Assembly (NCBI GenBank): GCA_037074765.1
Contig: JBAMDO010000291.1
Span: 1-53,288, forward strand
Length of the DNA stretch: 53,288 nt
From: Mansonella perstans
Taxonomy: Eukaryota > Nematoda > Chromadorea > Rhabditida > Onchocercidae
Direction: 5' to 3'
Position 1 is the first letter of the stretch. Each line of letters opens with the position of its first letter. The position numbers and the translations under genes were made by a program. Shown here in pieces: positions 27,835 through 41,200 of the stretch. Below the pieces are notes generated by a model. The model saw only the letters and a program-made list of their open reading frames with translations, had not been told where the DNA came from and ran no database searches.

Positions 27835-29127
27835 CTAATCCATCCAACTCGCCGTCGTTACATTACTAATAACGACATAATCTTAGATACTTGAAAGGTA
27901 CTCTACAAAAGGAGAGAATTCTTCCCACGATTTTAAAAAAATTTCGAGATTACAGTCTACTTTACAAATCAATTCCAATTATATCCAATCGGTAAATATT
28001 CTTTTACTTAATCATGTTTAATCGCTAATTCCTCCGAAAAATACTTTTTATAAAAGAAAATGCCAACTTCAGTAATTTGCATCTCATACTGCTTGTTGAA
28101 ACACACTGTTGAAATTTTAAAATTAATTGAATGAGTAGTTCTGAAACTACTATAAAAACCTGTAAGCTACAACAATTTTTTAGTTAATAGTGAAGTATCA
28201 GAGTAGATCATAAAGTTATGCATAATACTAACCCGCTGAGAAGTGGGTATTCCAAGTTATAAAATACTTTAAATAAGAATAATGTCCCAATAATTTGACA
28301 TTTTCGGTATGTAGAAAGATCCAGAATGCACTAAATTTACTCACACAATAAATTTCATCGCTTAATGATAACATAAGAATTCTCATTAAACAAAACGCGC
28401 CATCAGTTCATTACAACAAACAAAATGAATACAATAATAATTAAGCGTCTACCCAGATGTACCACTGTACAATATGAACACATTTTCCTGTCATATTTTA
28501 TTTACTTAACAGGAATCAATTCCCTCCTTTTCTAAGAAATTCACAATTACATTGTTCTAAACGCCCTATCACCACCGAACACAAACAGTGAATACCGTGG
28601 ACATCGAATACAAACTTCAGTGCCGAGAAATACCAGCAACGACTCTGTCAATTTTTTCGAATTGCTGTTAGATTCAATATAAATTTCTATATAAAACCTG
28701 CACTTGTGAAGTTCATATATACCATAACTTTTGAAGCTCACAATGTTTAAGCCAAAGAATAAGCATGAGAAAAACGAACACAGTAAATTAATTATAGCAG
28801 ACTACTTACATTCTATATACACTGTTAACAAAAAAAAAGAAAAAAGAAATCAACCACAGTTCATAATCCGAGCAAAAAATTCCAATACTTGTGGTTACTC
28901 TGATGTTTCCGAAAATGTTCACTAGAATTTCATAACCCGCTAATTCTAAACTTTTTACAAGAAAAACTGCTTGCAACTTGATGCCAACCTAATAAAAAGA
29001 AAAATTCATATATTATAAAATATAACGAATATATCTGAAATCTTCTGGCAATTTACACACATTTCTAGAAAATTCAATTTTCTAGTCTCTAAGAAACGAG
29101 TCCATTCATCCCTTCTGTATGTGTCAA
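27835..29127. other. Spacer containing the unresolved 5' end of mon1
   Basis: The missing N-terminal exon(s) of MON1 and the 3' UTR of the coiled-coil gene should lie here, but I could not find a convincing exon. A somewhat GC-richer stretch at 28560-28660 has an open minus-strand frame without recognisable similarity. Confidence 0.45.
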
Positions 29128-32100
29128 TCAATTACCATCTTTCTCCAGCAATGTCTGGATGTTCTGCAAAAACACGAAACCTTAGACCAAAGTATCAAAA
29201 TACAAATACATTTAATTCAAATTATCATAAAAAGGCATAATAAGAAATGTTCTTATGATCCAACCTAATTTCTTGAAAAAGTACAGAAGTTTTAATTGAC
29301 AGCTTTAGATATATCGATAATAAAATTAAAAACAAATCTACCTTTTGCAAAACTAGATTTTTGGACAATGTTTCCTCAAGCATACGCTGCAATCGTCGAT
29401 TCATATCGCGTATATCAGCAGCTGATTCATCCACACGAACCATTTCAAGCATACGACGAAACCGCAAACCTTAAATGACGAGCAATTACCACAAAACGAA
29501 CAAGAAACGAGCAAGCCAAAAAACCCTAATTTCCGAAATCCTAGCAGGAAAAGAGGAACTATTTTAAAAAATGTCATACCAGGTGATGAATTAGCCATTT
29601 GTGGGCTATGATTAATATCGGGTATGGTACGAATCCACTGTGCAATCACTTCACTTTTTTCATCTACTTCTTTTCGCAGCAAAGTATTTTCTTCTTCGAT
29701 CATATTTAACTAAAAACAACCTCTGACATTGAAATCCACCAAATCCTAACCAGTGTTACAGTATAGTATAATCCATCCTTTTTTTTCGTCGAAAAAAATA
29801 TGGCTTATACGATTTATACAAAATAAAGAAATACTTACTCGATCAATGGTCTCAGCATGTTTCTTTTGCAAAACAGCTAAGCGACTAATTAATTCCGCAT
29901 TATCAGCTTCTAAAATTGATGCTGAACAAGAACTTTCTTCGTCAAAATTCTGCAAACTATGTTTGATCAATCATCAAGAAAGACAAACATTGTGAGTACA
30001 AAACAATAAACCTATGTCCTTACGAAAGTTCTTAAAGTAAAGACCGCTACAAAAACTTATGTTTCATAAAGAGAATAGTGCGGTATAGATTTCATGTACT
30101 AGCATATGATCCTCATAAGGGAAAGTTTCCCTTTTGGACCAAGTAAGAACAAGTTATAAAGACAAATTTCACACAAACTTACATGAAAAGAATTTCTGTC
30201 CGGTTCTGCCACAAATGCCCAAGAGCAAATACTGGATTCTCCATCACCTTTTACTTTGAAACGATCAGAAAGAGCAGCCGGTGATCCACTTACTCGTATT
30301 CGAGCATTATCTGCAATTCATCTTTCCATTTTACTAGACATGTCACTAGCCTTATTTCGCAGCAGTTCTCGTCAATTTTTGTAATACTTTAGTTATGAAA
30401 TGCTGTCAGTCAAGAAAGATATTGGCAGAACACAGTGTTCTGAATCTGAGTTATATAATATTAGGCAACTAATTCGCAAACTTAGTACCATTCATTAAAA
30501 CCTATGATTATAACCTTGAATGTTGAATGTAAACGTGAGTGCGACGAAACAAACAAGCTGTGCGGTGTGTTATAATAAAAAAAAACTTACTATGTGTACA
30601 GACACTAGCATCTCCCATGCCAAGGACATCATCCAGGTGCTTTTCGGCTTGTTCAGCACGTTTTTTCTCCGATTGCACTTGACGTCGTAATTCCTTCACC
30701 ATTGAAGACTGAGTGGAAAATAAAGATTAAACATAGCTTTTAAACAAAGATAATCGTCCTATCAAACCTGATATATTTCAAAATTTAAAATAAAATCCAC
30801 ATTCAAATGAACGGACAGAACTATGTCATTTAACAGTACAAAGATTCCCAAAAAAAACCACTCTAGAAGACGGAAAACGCCTACCTGTTTTTTCAGTGCT
30901 ACTTTCATTTCCTCATCTTTCCTCTTGATCTCGTCTTCACTTTCCTTTATTTTTGCTTCTAATGCCACTTTAATCATTTCAAAATTATGAGCTGCTGATG
31001 TTTGCTCCTATAAGATGGAAATGATCACCATGAACTCAGGTTTCAATCACTTAAATATTCCAGTAGTATTTATAAGAGAATTGGAAGAAGACCTCCAAAG
31101 TTATGAAATCCGTTCAATTTAAAAGAAAGCTATACTTCTTCTTTAGAACGTTGCAATTCCAGAACACGCTGATTTAACGCTTGAAGTTCAGTGCCTAATC
31201 CTTGCTTCACTTTTTCCCAAACAGCTTCTTCCGTTGCTCTTTTCTCCTAAAAATTTCTTGATTCATATTTACTTAACTCAGATACTAAAGATTCTGATAA
31301 AATGCAGTAAAACTAAGACATCCATCGAAATGGATTAAAATGAACCGTATGAAAACTGGCAGAACAAACATCCTTATAAGTTTTAAAAAGGAGTTTAGCT
31401 TACAATTAAAGCAAATCAAACAATTTCAGCGATATCAAACCTTGAAAAATCAGCAAAAACAAGTGAATTTGCTTCTATAATATAAATTCATGAATACCGA
31501 ACTTTTTCTGCCAAAGTTTCAGCTTTTGCAGTCTCTAATTCCATTTCAAGAATGCTCTGCAATTTCTGCCCTTCTTTCAGTAGTGCATCCTTTTCGAACG
31601 TAACATTCTCGATTTCGCGCAATCTTTCGCATTCCAGTTCCAGACATCGTATACGTTCCTGTATTCAACAGTATATACAGTAATTTATATTTCATATTTC
31701 CAGAATATCCCTGTCATAAACTCAATCATTTCGTATCCAATCCTGCAATCTTCTCCAAACCATTTCAACAGAATTTTGCCATTAAACTACTTTCTCTGCA
31801 ATATTATAAGAAATCTGTAGTAACCATACTTGTGAATCATCAGTCTGTGATTGCCCATCAGAAGTATCGGTTTTCCCCATTAGTCCACCATAAAAGCTTT
31901 GCAATTCTACGATTGTTTCTTCTCTTTCTTTAAGGAGTTGTTTATCATTCGCGTAGAGTTGCATAGTTTCATGCAGTTCGCGTTGCAAATTTGCAGACCT
32001 ACAATATCATAAAATTCACAAATACTGACTTGGCATTATCCTGTTTAGTCAAATTATGAGGAAAATATTCGATTTTGTTACCTTTCTCGCTCCATACTAA

Positions 32101-34212
32101 TATCTTCAATTGAAACTTTCTTCGATGACAGAAGCTCTTGATTAGAAGCTTTTAACTGAGCAATCAGTAAGTCTTTTTCTGCAAGCATTTCTGAAAGTGA
32201 CTTTTTTAATACACAAACTAATAGTATATAAACTAAACGAGTTATAATTCATCTCAATGATCTCATCGATTCAATATTATTTAATCCGTTCAAACATGAA
32301 AGAACTAATATAAGGTAACACAGAAAACTGACCTCTAAGTGATGAAACTTCCACTTTTAAATCCGAATTCTCCTTCAATAATTTCGCCATATCACGTTTA
32401 TTTTGCTCTAGAAAAACAAACACTGCATTAAATATATACAGCAAACAAAATAAAAACAATGAAATCATACAATTTAGACACTAAATTCCCTCGGAACTAG
32501 AAGCAACAACTTTACAGACGATACCGTCCCATAAAATCAGTACCTGCCAATTCATTAGTGCCACCGTTCTCGCCGAATTCTTTCGCTTTCACTTCCAGAA
32601 TCTCACACTGTTTCACAACCTAAAACAGTTCTCATGAAACCGTAGATATCCAGTAATCACGTATGGTGTTTCGCTGAAAAGAAAGCAAAGAAGAAAGGGC
32701 AATAAACTCCACAGTCTTATCAATTCAGACGTCAATAATTACTTTTTCTGGAATTTCAAGTTATATACGTGATGATGTTTACATAGAATTGAAATAATTA
32801 ACATTAATCACGCAAATTTATAATGAATTCCTGGAAAACAATAAAAAAACGAGGATCAAAATAAAAATTAATATTAACTAAAGGCCAATGGACAGAGAAC
32901 GTGTCTCACTAATTCTTCCGCGTATACCTATGAGGTTAGGAGACTTTAGAACTGGATCTGGAACGTCCGAAGAACGATGAAGAATGCTAACATCTAATAC
33001 ATACAGAAGGTAACATTAATCTCGATAGCCCATTTAATCATTTGTCTCCTCCCTTTCGATTTTTTCTTCTACTTTATTCGGTAAAAAAATATCCCAGTGA
33101 ATGTTATGTCTTAGATCAGCATTTTATCAGCACACTCCAAACATTTGATTGATCATAAAAGCAACACTTTACAGCTAGTCTGAATTAACTTTTTTTGATC
33201 GGTAACACCACTGATACAGTACATCACAATAACAGTACATCAGTACATGAAGACAATAATCACAGTAATAGTAAGATAAACTGAAGATGGATGATATGAG
33301 TCGATTAACTTACGCCCTACCAACCAAACATCACTTTAACAAAACTGCACAACTGCGATTATAGTAAACGTAATTTACTGGATGAAAATAAAGATTTGCT
33401 TGCATCACAATCAAACATTAAATAGTTTAACAACCCATAAAGTAAAATAGTTAACCTTATTCAGCTCTGAAAGAAGCGTTGACTGCTGTAACCGGAACTC
33501 CTCTTCCTGTGATGACAACTTTTGCTGCAGGAGACGAATTTCATTTTCTAGCTTTTCACTGGAGTTATCCTTGTCCTTTTTACGACCAACAAGCTGAAGC
33601 TTTCTAACTAAGCAAAATTCATCTGCATCCCAGCTAATTAAGAAAAATTCGTTTTTGGTATAGACATTATGCCTTTCAGTTCCTACTTCCGTAATTTTTA
33701 TATATCATATCAAAACATCACACCACATATAGTCCATTCTTTTGGCTAGAAGCAAATATGAAATACCACTAGACCAAAGAACATGTAATCAGATTTCATT
33801 AAGATCACCAGTCTTTATGGATGTTTGTGGATAAATTCCTTCATAAACTTTCCTAGTTTCTGCAAATATTTGCACATAAATCCTTAATAAAATTTCTAAG
33901 CTCCCAATATTTGGCAAAAATCCTAACAAAACTATGCTAGTCACATTTCTAGGTGGAAACCATCCGCTTAGTGAGATTCAAAATTCATACCTTAGAAGCA
34001 AACAGCAATGCTTCCGTTCCTTTGGAGGGCAAACTATTGATATAATTTTGTTGACGTCTATTCTCTTCCAGTAATTCGTAGTTACGATTCCGTAGTTCCA
34101 GAAGTTGCTCCTGAAGACGACAGAATTCCTCTTCGGATAACGATGCGTTCACAATGACTGCTGCTCTATTCCTCACTTCATCATCAGAAGGAGTAACATT
34201 GATAACAGACAT
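29128..34212 (-). CDS. GRIPAP1: GRASP-1/GRIPAP1-like coiled-coil protein
   Basis: Fifteen exons, 1836 bases, 611 residues: 34212-33991, 33599-33456, 32619-32544, 32407-32333, 32190-32082, 31998-31830, 31658-31503, 31246-31136, 31007-30885, 30708-30591, 30310-30183, 29949-29839, 29709-29580, 29469-29342, 29163-29128. Nearly the whole product is heptad-patterned Leu/Glu/Lys/Gln coiled coil (for example LEENRRQQNYINSL, EMLAEKDLLIAQLKASNQEL, VKELRRQVQSEKKRAEQAEK). A less helical linker around exon 11 (VSGSPAALSDRF) separates the last segment, EVIAQWIRTIPDINHS and DMNRRLQRMLEETLSKNLVL, which is what recalls the C-terminus of GRASP-1, a Rab4 effector of recycling endosomes. Human GRIPAP1 is longer (about 840). 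Another coiled-coil golgin or tether remains possible; the exon model itself is strong. Confidence 0.72.
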
Positions 34213-34229
34213 TGTTTGATATACAAATA

Positions 34230-34235
34230 CTGAAG
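34230..34235 (-). promoter_or_regulatory. Candidate spliced-leader acceptor of the coiled-coil gene
   Basis: On the minus strand CTTCAG ends at 34230, leaving a 17-base leader before the ATG at 34212. A second AG (GCAG) lies just upstream. Motif only. Confidence 0.45.
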
Positions 34236-35281
34236 CTGCAATTAGCTATAATCAATCAATTTATAGTTTATCAATTCCACTCCTCAACTTTTCACAAATA
34301 GCAATTTTCAAAAATGACAAACAAAACATAAATCCAATTCATAACTAACAACGGTGAAAGAAGAATTATTTCATTAAAATCATCTTTCAATTTCAGAATT
34401 TTCATTTGAATGCAACCGCAATGAAAGTAGACGTTTCACAACTTTAACTTTACATTTACTACTAAATCATTCAACCTGCTTCTCTCTCGAGGAATATTTT
34501 ATTAACTTAGGACCATAAAAAAGAGTTAGCAGTATCGAAATTTAGTAAACTATTTGCATTCTTAATCTATTCCCTGGATAAATAACTTTTTCTGGCTTGC
34601 ATTATTACTCTATATCAGATAAAATAATGTTATAAGTAAACGATTGTTTTTAGTTAATGAATTAATATTTCACAGTATTATGATTCATGATAATTCTCTA
34701 AATGAATTACCAATGATATAATAATAGTTAAGGATAAAATATATAACAAGACCTACATCCATTAATTTATCATTTTAGCTAAATTACAAATTTTATACTT
34801 TACCTATTTGTAATACATATATGTGACATGAAAAAGAGATGTAATTTTTGTAGCTTGTTATCGAACTTACTTCAATTGTAATCCTTTTATTGAACTTATC
34901 ACTTATGAATTTAACTTTCTTCATAAATAAAATGATAATGTAATTGAGAAATCTTCACTGTCTTTATGAATGATGACATGTTATTATTGTAATTAATTTA
35001 TTGAAAATGAAGCGATAACAGAGAGCATTGAAATAATTAGTGTAATTATTATTATTATTATTATTATTATTATCAATAGATTCTTTTACCGATGCCAAAT
35101 TGAGCATACATTCCAAAAAAAGTCTCAAAAAAAAAAAAAAGAAAATTGAACAGTAAAACCAGTATGAGGCAATGCAAGCAACAAATGATATGTACGGGAA
35201 TACTAGCGAAAAAACATAGCGATGTATCAGATAAGTAAACTATTTTTTAGGTTTATATTTGACAATGTCATTGCAACAGCA
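34236..35281. other. Spacer between nas-39 and the coiled-coil gene
   Basis: AT-rich and non-coding. It should hold the nas-39 3' UTR; minus-strand AATAAA candidates occur near 34999 and 34888. It also carries the (ATT)n run at 35043-35074. Confidence 0.5.
35043..35074. repeat. (ATT)n microsatellite
   Basis: About ten uninterrupted ATT units in the spacer downstream of nas-39. Confidence 0.9.
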
Positions 35282-38200
35282 CTAATTGTTGTTAATAATA
35301 GGTTCACGTGGAGGTCGATATGTTGTTGAAGTGAATGGAGCGGTTGTGCCTGGTATACTTGATCGATATTCCGCAATGAAACCTTTTCGTTCTTCCGAAT
35401 CATCCGTAATCAGAAGCAATAGCAAACTTCTTCCGATTGATGTGAAAGATGGTGGTAGCTTAAAAAGTCTTTACTTTTTATTGAAATGTTCAATGAAAGT
35501 ATCATAACATGAATTGGAGTATTATTAGCAGATAACCGGATATATGTTTACGGGGAAGTTCGCAGTAAATCGAAAAGAATGTATTGCCATTTTTTCAATA
35601 AGATTTGTGGAGAGAAGATCCGTAACCACAGCTGAGACAACGTTTTGCAGTGAGAGCAATTACTCCGATAGCTACACTACATTAAATACTTGGTAATCCC
35701 GGTGTTTCATGGGCTTTTTGGTGAGAATATGAAATGATTCACCATATCGCCGCAAAATCGTGCTATGCGATGTTCTTCCAGAATCTCATCTCCTTCATAA
35801 ATTTCTACATAATCAAACTCGCAATTCGCTTCATATTCTAAATCAAATTGCGCAAACCGTATGTTCACACCGCGATTTGGTTGAGCCAGGATTCGCCATT
35901 CACATCTAAAACCAAAATTTAATGCAAGAATTTTGTTTTAATGTTTAACTAACATAGTAGCATTTCTTATCATCTTGTAAACTTTTAAAATGCTTCAGGT
36001 TATTTCAGAATCCACTTTTTTCCTATCTAACAATAATGAGTAGAATACTCGGTGAAAGGGCTATCACTGAACCTTCTTACTTTTAAGTTGGCATGTGTCA
36101 GTAATTACTATCATAAATTTGAGGTATTATCATCTTACCTCATTTTTTTCTCATATTTACCATCGCTATAACGAGCATGGGAGTAAATAAAACCAATAGT
36201 TTGTTCAGCTTTCAAATTACCGCCACAAACTGAAATAAACTAAAGATCCTGCATTATGATCGGAACCAGGTGCTTAATTTACCTTCAGATCGGCATATCC
36301 TTGAGAAGTTATACAGCAAAAATATATTCAAATTTGTGCAATCAAAATCCAAATAAGCTTCTTTAGTTTTTCTATCTCTTAACTTAGTTGATTTCTGAAT
36401 GAAATTTTCTGGAATTAATTCCATCCAATTATATAAAACAAGAATATGTATTATTTGGCGTACTTGAAGAATAGAAAGCTTTAAATCCGCGGCGATCAAC
36501 GCTAGCATCCGTAAGCATTGTCATAAATAATTGATTAGTTGATGATTGTAGATTTGGTGGCATATCACTACCGCAAAAGATCCCCAATGATGTTGCATCA
36601 GTGTTGCCACCGTCATATACCTCGATATGATCGTATTTGCATGTGTTGTGTTCTTCAAACAAGAATTCTTCAAATGTCTGTAAAGTACTCTTTAATTTTT
36701 CGACAATACAATTAATATTCTGTATGGTATATTTGTACCGTCTATTCCAATTTTAATTCTGCTTGTTTGAATAGATTCATCAAAACTTATTTTTGAACTG
36801 ATAAAAATTTTCAGTTCTGATGTTTTTTGCTTCAAATTGAAATTTAAGTTAATCTAAATTAATGCTACTAACAAGTAAAAGACGATGTCCTGGCGTGGTT
36901 ACAAAATGCCAATTGCAGTTTTTTTCTTTTGGATAATCAAGTGGATAATTTGGTGAAGTAATTTCACCTTCTGGATCATACACCTGTGAATTACATCCAC
37001 CCTCCTTGCAGTTATGTCCATCATCTGCCAAAACATAACCACCTTCACATTCGCATTGATATGAACCTGAACTTTGATAATTGCTTACAGCTGCATAAAA
37101 GTAAAAGCCATTTACCCAAAAAGCAAAAAAAAAAACTACTGAGATTTCCTAGGAACAAAATTCCTCAAACCATCTTGTTCGTTCATCTCTCCGCGAAATG
37201 AAATTAGCAATTTATGAATTCAATTCGTTACTCAATCCAATATATTAATATTATTTATTAGTTATTGTATTAAAAATTACAATATAAATATTTAATATGG
37301 GAAAAAATTTAATAAATGAAATAGAAAAAAACCAATTGTGTTCGTGCAACGTTGTTGACAACCGGCGTTGTTATTATGACATTCATCCAAATCAGTGATA
37401 AAATATGCCATGAAACCATTTTTTTCAACCTTTAAAAAATATTTAGAAAAATATGAGAAGGATACTTTTCTTCTATAATACTTCTATCCTCCTCGTTCTC
37501 CCCTTATTTTCCCTTTTTTACTGTCAATTCAAATTTAGAATTCTTAAATTTTTCATTCAATCATAAATAAACATTTAAGGGTGAAGGAAAAAAAGGAAGA
37601 AAGACTGTAAAATTATTTCGTTTTGTTCTAGATTATCAATATTAAATTAAACTTTTACATAATGTACTAATTATAAGAAAAAAAAGTCCGAGAACTATAA
37701 AAACAAAAATGAAAATGAAAAATTTTTAAAAACAAAAAAACTGAACAGTATTATCGGAAACGAATAAAACTTTAATCCGATTTGTTGTTGATGTATAAAC
37801 CAATGAATTATAATGACCGCAATATCGTTCTTCCATTCCTTCATCATTCTGGATGAGAACATAATCATAGGAGCATGCTGATTTCATTCCTTCTACATCA
37901 AAATGTGTAAAATTAACAATAATTTGGTATTCATTATCAGCTTCAATTTGCCAAACACATATTTTAAGTGGTGCGTAATTTAACGGATAATTTGGACTAT
38001 GAAATGTTCCGCTGGATCCTTTTATAATACCACCACATGTACCTAAAAAAAAAATAAATATCATTCATTTGAAATGTATCGTTTGAATGAATTGAGTAAA
38101 AACAATTTCATTTAACATCAACTTATAAAAGTATGATATATGAAATGATTTTAATAATTTCCGACTTTCACAAGTTTTCCTATCTGAGCGTAATGAATAT

Positions 38201-41200
38201 CCGATATTACATTTACATTCATAACCGCCAATTTTATTTACACAATGATGCTCACATCCATGACTTCCGGATTTGCATTCATTTATTTCTAAAAAAAAAT
38301 ATCAATATTTGAATTAAAAGTTTAACAAATAAAATAAAACATAGACGATTAAGTTTGCTTTATATCATTTATTTTAAATAATATAAACCTTTTATGTATA
38401 TAAAAACATTGGTATTCATCTTTGCGCATGCAAAAATGAAAGTTAAACTATCAAATTACTTATTTTAAAATAACCTTTAGCAAAACTTATATGGAAACCT
38501 TCTTTTTGTACAGAACTATCCGAAATAAAGAGTAATAAAGCGGTATTGAAATGTGACACAAGTGATTTGGTTACTATCTATAATGAAATAATTAAAAGTA
38601 TGCATTTGGATCATAGGTCAGTAAAAAAAACATGAATGATAAAGACTAATTTAAGACATTCTTTTTCTTTAAACTGCTAAAATTTTATTTTTTAAGAAAA
38701 TTTGAGGTTTGTTTAGCCTCGAAAAAAAAGCCGAAAAATATTGACAATTATCAGCTATCAGTGGTCAAATGAGCTCAAATCAATAACAGTTTAATTAAAG
38801 CAAACCTTCGGTAATGCAGAAGATATCGCTAATTCCAGAGCTTCTGATAATTGTTAAGTTTATCAGTTCATCACCGAGTGAAATGTATCGGATACACTAT
38901 CGGTTAGTTTTTATAATTTAGTTTATATAGAAGATATTAATTGAAGCAAACATGAAAATAAATTTTACCTGACCACATAATTTTGAAAGTAATGCAGTCG
39001 ATTCCACTACAGTACCATCGTATATTTCCAACCGATCGTATATACAATCTTTATGTATTTCAAGCTAAATTTATTGATAACAATTAAACAGAATTCAAAT
39101 GTAATCGATGAATTTAATTTCACTACAGTGAATTTAGTAATTCAAAGTTCATGCAGTCTTTACTTAATTGGCAAAAAATTTCAAGTTTTGATTTCGATAA
39201 TTTCCCACTGGCAATATCTAATGAAAAGAACTTACACTAAAAAAATGAAATGTTAAAGCAATTTGATAGCCTTCTTGAACCGTAATAAGCCATTTACATT
39301 CTTCATCTGGCATATAGCTTTCTGGATATCGTGGACTTTGTATGGTGCCAATGTCACCAAAAATATGTCCACCACAGACAGCCGCAAAATTTATGATACA
39401 ATTTGTTGTTTGTATTAAATTAATTATTAAGGCACTCATTTACTTGAACATAAATTAATAATAAAAGAAATGTTGTAAAACACAAAACCAATGTAATGAG
39501 CGAAGATGGAAAATAGAGGATAAGATGTTTGTGCTTGAATAAAAAGCCTATTGCCAGTTGAAATTATTGTTCGTGATATTACACCACCACATAATTTATC
39601 TGAAATAATTGAAATATTTTAAAATTATTATAATGAAAATTGGATGAATAAGAGCGAAAATTAAAACAATGTCATCATAAATAAATGAATAGAGAAGTGC
39701 GTTTAAATTTGAGCAAATTATTCTTGTATGCAATTGACATTTATTTTATCCAATCAAAAATCTCAGGTGAAAAAAAACATGACATGTAAATTGACATGTA
39801 AATATAATATAGAAAGATATGACATGTAAACTTACTCGCAAAAATCATAGATTAGGTTACTAAAACGAGAAAAAATGTTGCTATCTTAAAGTTTTCCAGA
39901 ACAAGAAATCTCATCATCATTACAAACATTTACATTTAGAAAAAAAAATAGCCTCGATTAAAATATATAGATTAAATCATAAAAAAATTTTGAAGAATCA
40001 GCATGAACATACCTGAAATTGGTGAGCCAATATAATGACCATCTCGAACAATTAAGTAATTGTCTCTTTCTGATGCACAATCACGTTTTGGTAACGGTAA
40101 ATCAAGCGTGGAAATGTTAAGGACAATAAATTCACCAAATGCAGCGATGATACGCCATTGACACACCGTACTACTACCATCCAAACGTAACTCACCGAAT
40201 TCTTCCACCAGTGTTTCACCACATACTGACCGTAAGAGCAATTAATATTGAATGATATAGTAGTTAGTAGAAGTAAAAATTAAAATTGTTTAAGTTCGAA
40301 ATATGATTGAACATTGACTATTTACCATTAATGTAACCCCTTTTAACAAGCCCAGGATTACAAAAACTAAAAGATGCCAGTACTGATCATTTTTTTAGCA
40401 GTAATAATGTTGTTAAAATTTCTAACATATTTTTCGCACTGTTTTCATATCTATTTAATTACTTTTAACTCTTATGCACTTTAATCGGATATTTTAATTA
40501 TTTTTTTTTTTGCAAGAAATTAGAGTTGGCACTTTCGAATTAATTTTAAAGTAATAATAAAACAACTAATAAAAGCTTAGAATTGTTTTATTGAGAAGTC
40601 GTCGTGGATTTAGAATAGAATCTTATTAGATAATTAATGGTAATTGAATAATAATATGTGAGCATTTGAAATTAAATAGTCATTTTCTGAACAGTAATTT
40701 GTGAAGAAACCTGAACACTTATAAAGCTTATTTGTTTGCGAAATATCTCCCGGAGATAATTGCATGCGTTGGCCAATCTCAGGCCGTTGACCAAATTTTA
40801 CTTTCGGCAAAATTGTATCCAAATATAACGCGCGAGAAAATGTATCACGAGCGTAGTGCATAATTGATGCATAATCATACGGCTCTCCAAGAGAATCAAT
40901 CTCATCAGGTTTCAATTTCTCAAAATTGTAATCTTGAGCTAAAATTTGTGTTGTAAAATTTAATTCCCTTTAAAACATTATTTTTAGATAGATTAGCTAT
41001 GAATGGTCTTTAAGTTATATGATCATTTTTGATATGTGAAATAAATATTAAAATTGAATAAATTACCAGCAATTGGAAAAGGTAACTAAGTTATACCGAT
41101 CAAAACTTGAGATCAAATTTTTAATTTTTAATTATTGCAAAAATGTCAAATTTAAAATCATTATAAAATTTTACAATAGCCTTTACCGATACAACAATGC

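Noticed and set aside
35286..35507. Plus-strand 73-codon frame
   Set aside because: It lies opposite the last tolloid exon (CUB5 end [13 protein letters not shown]), which explains the sequence.
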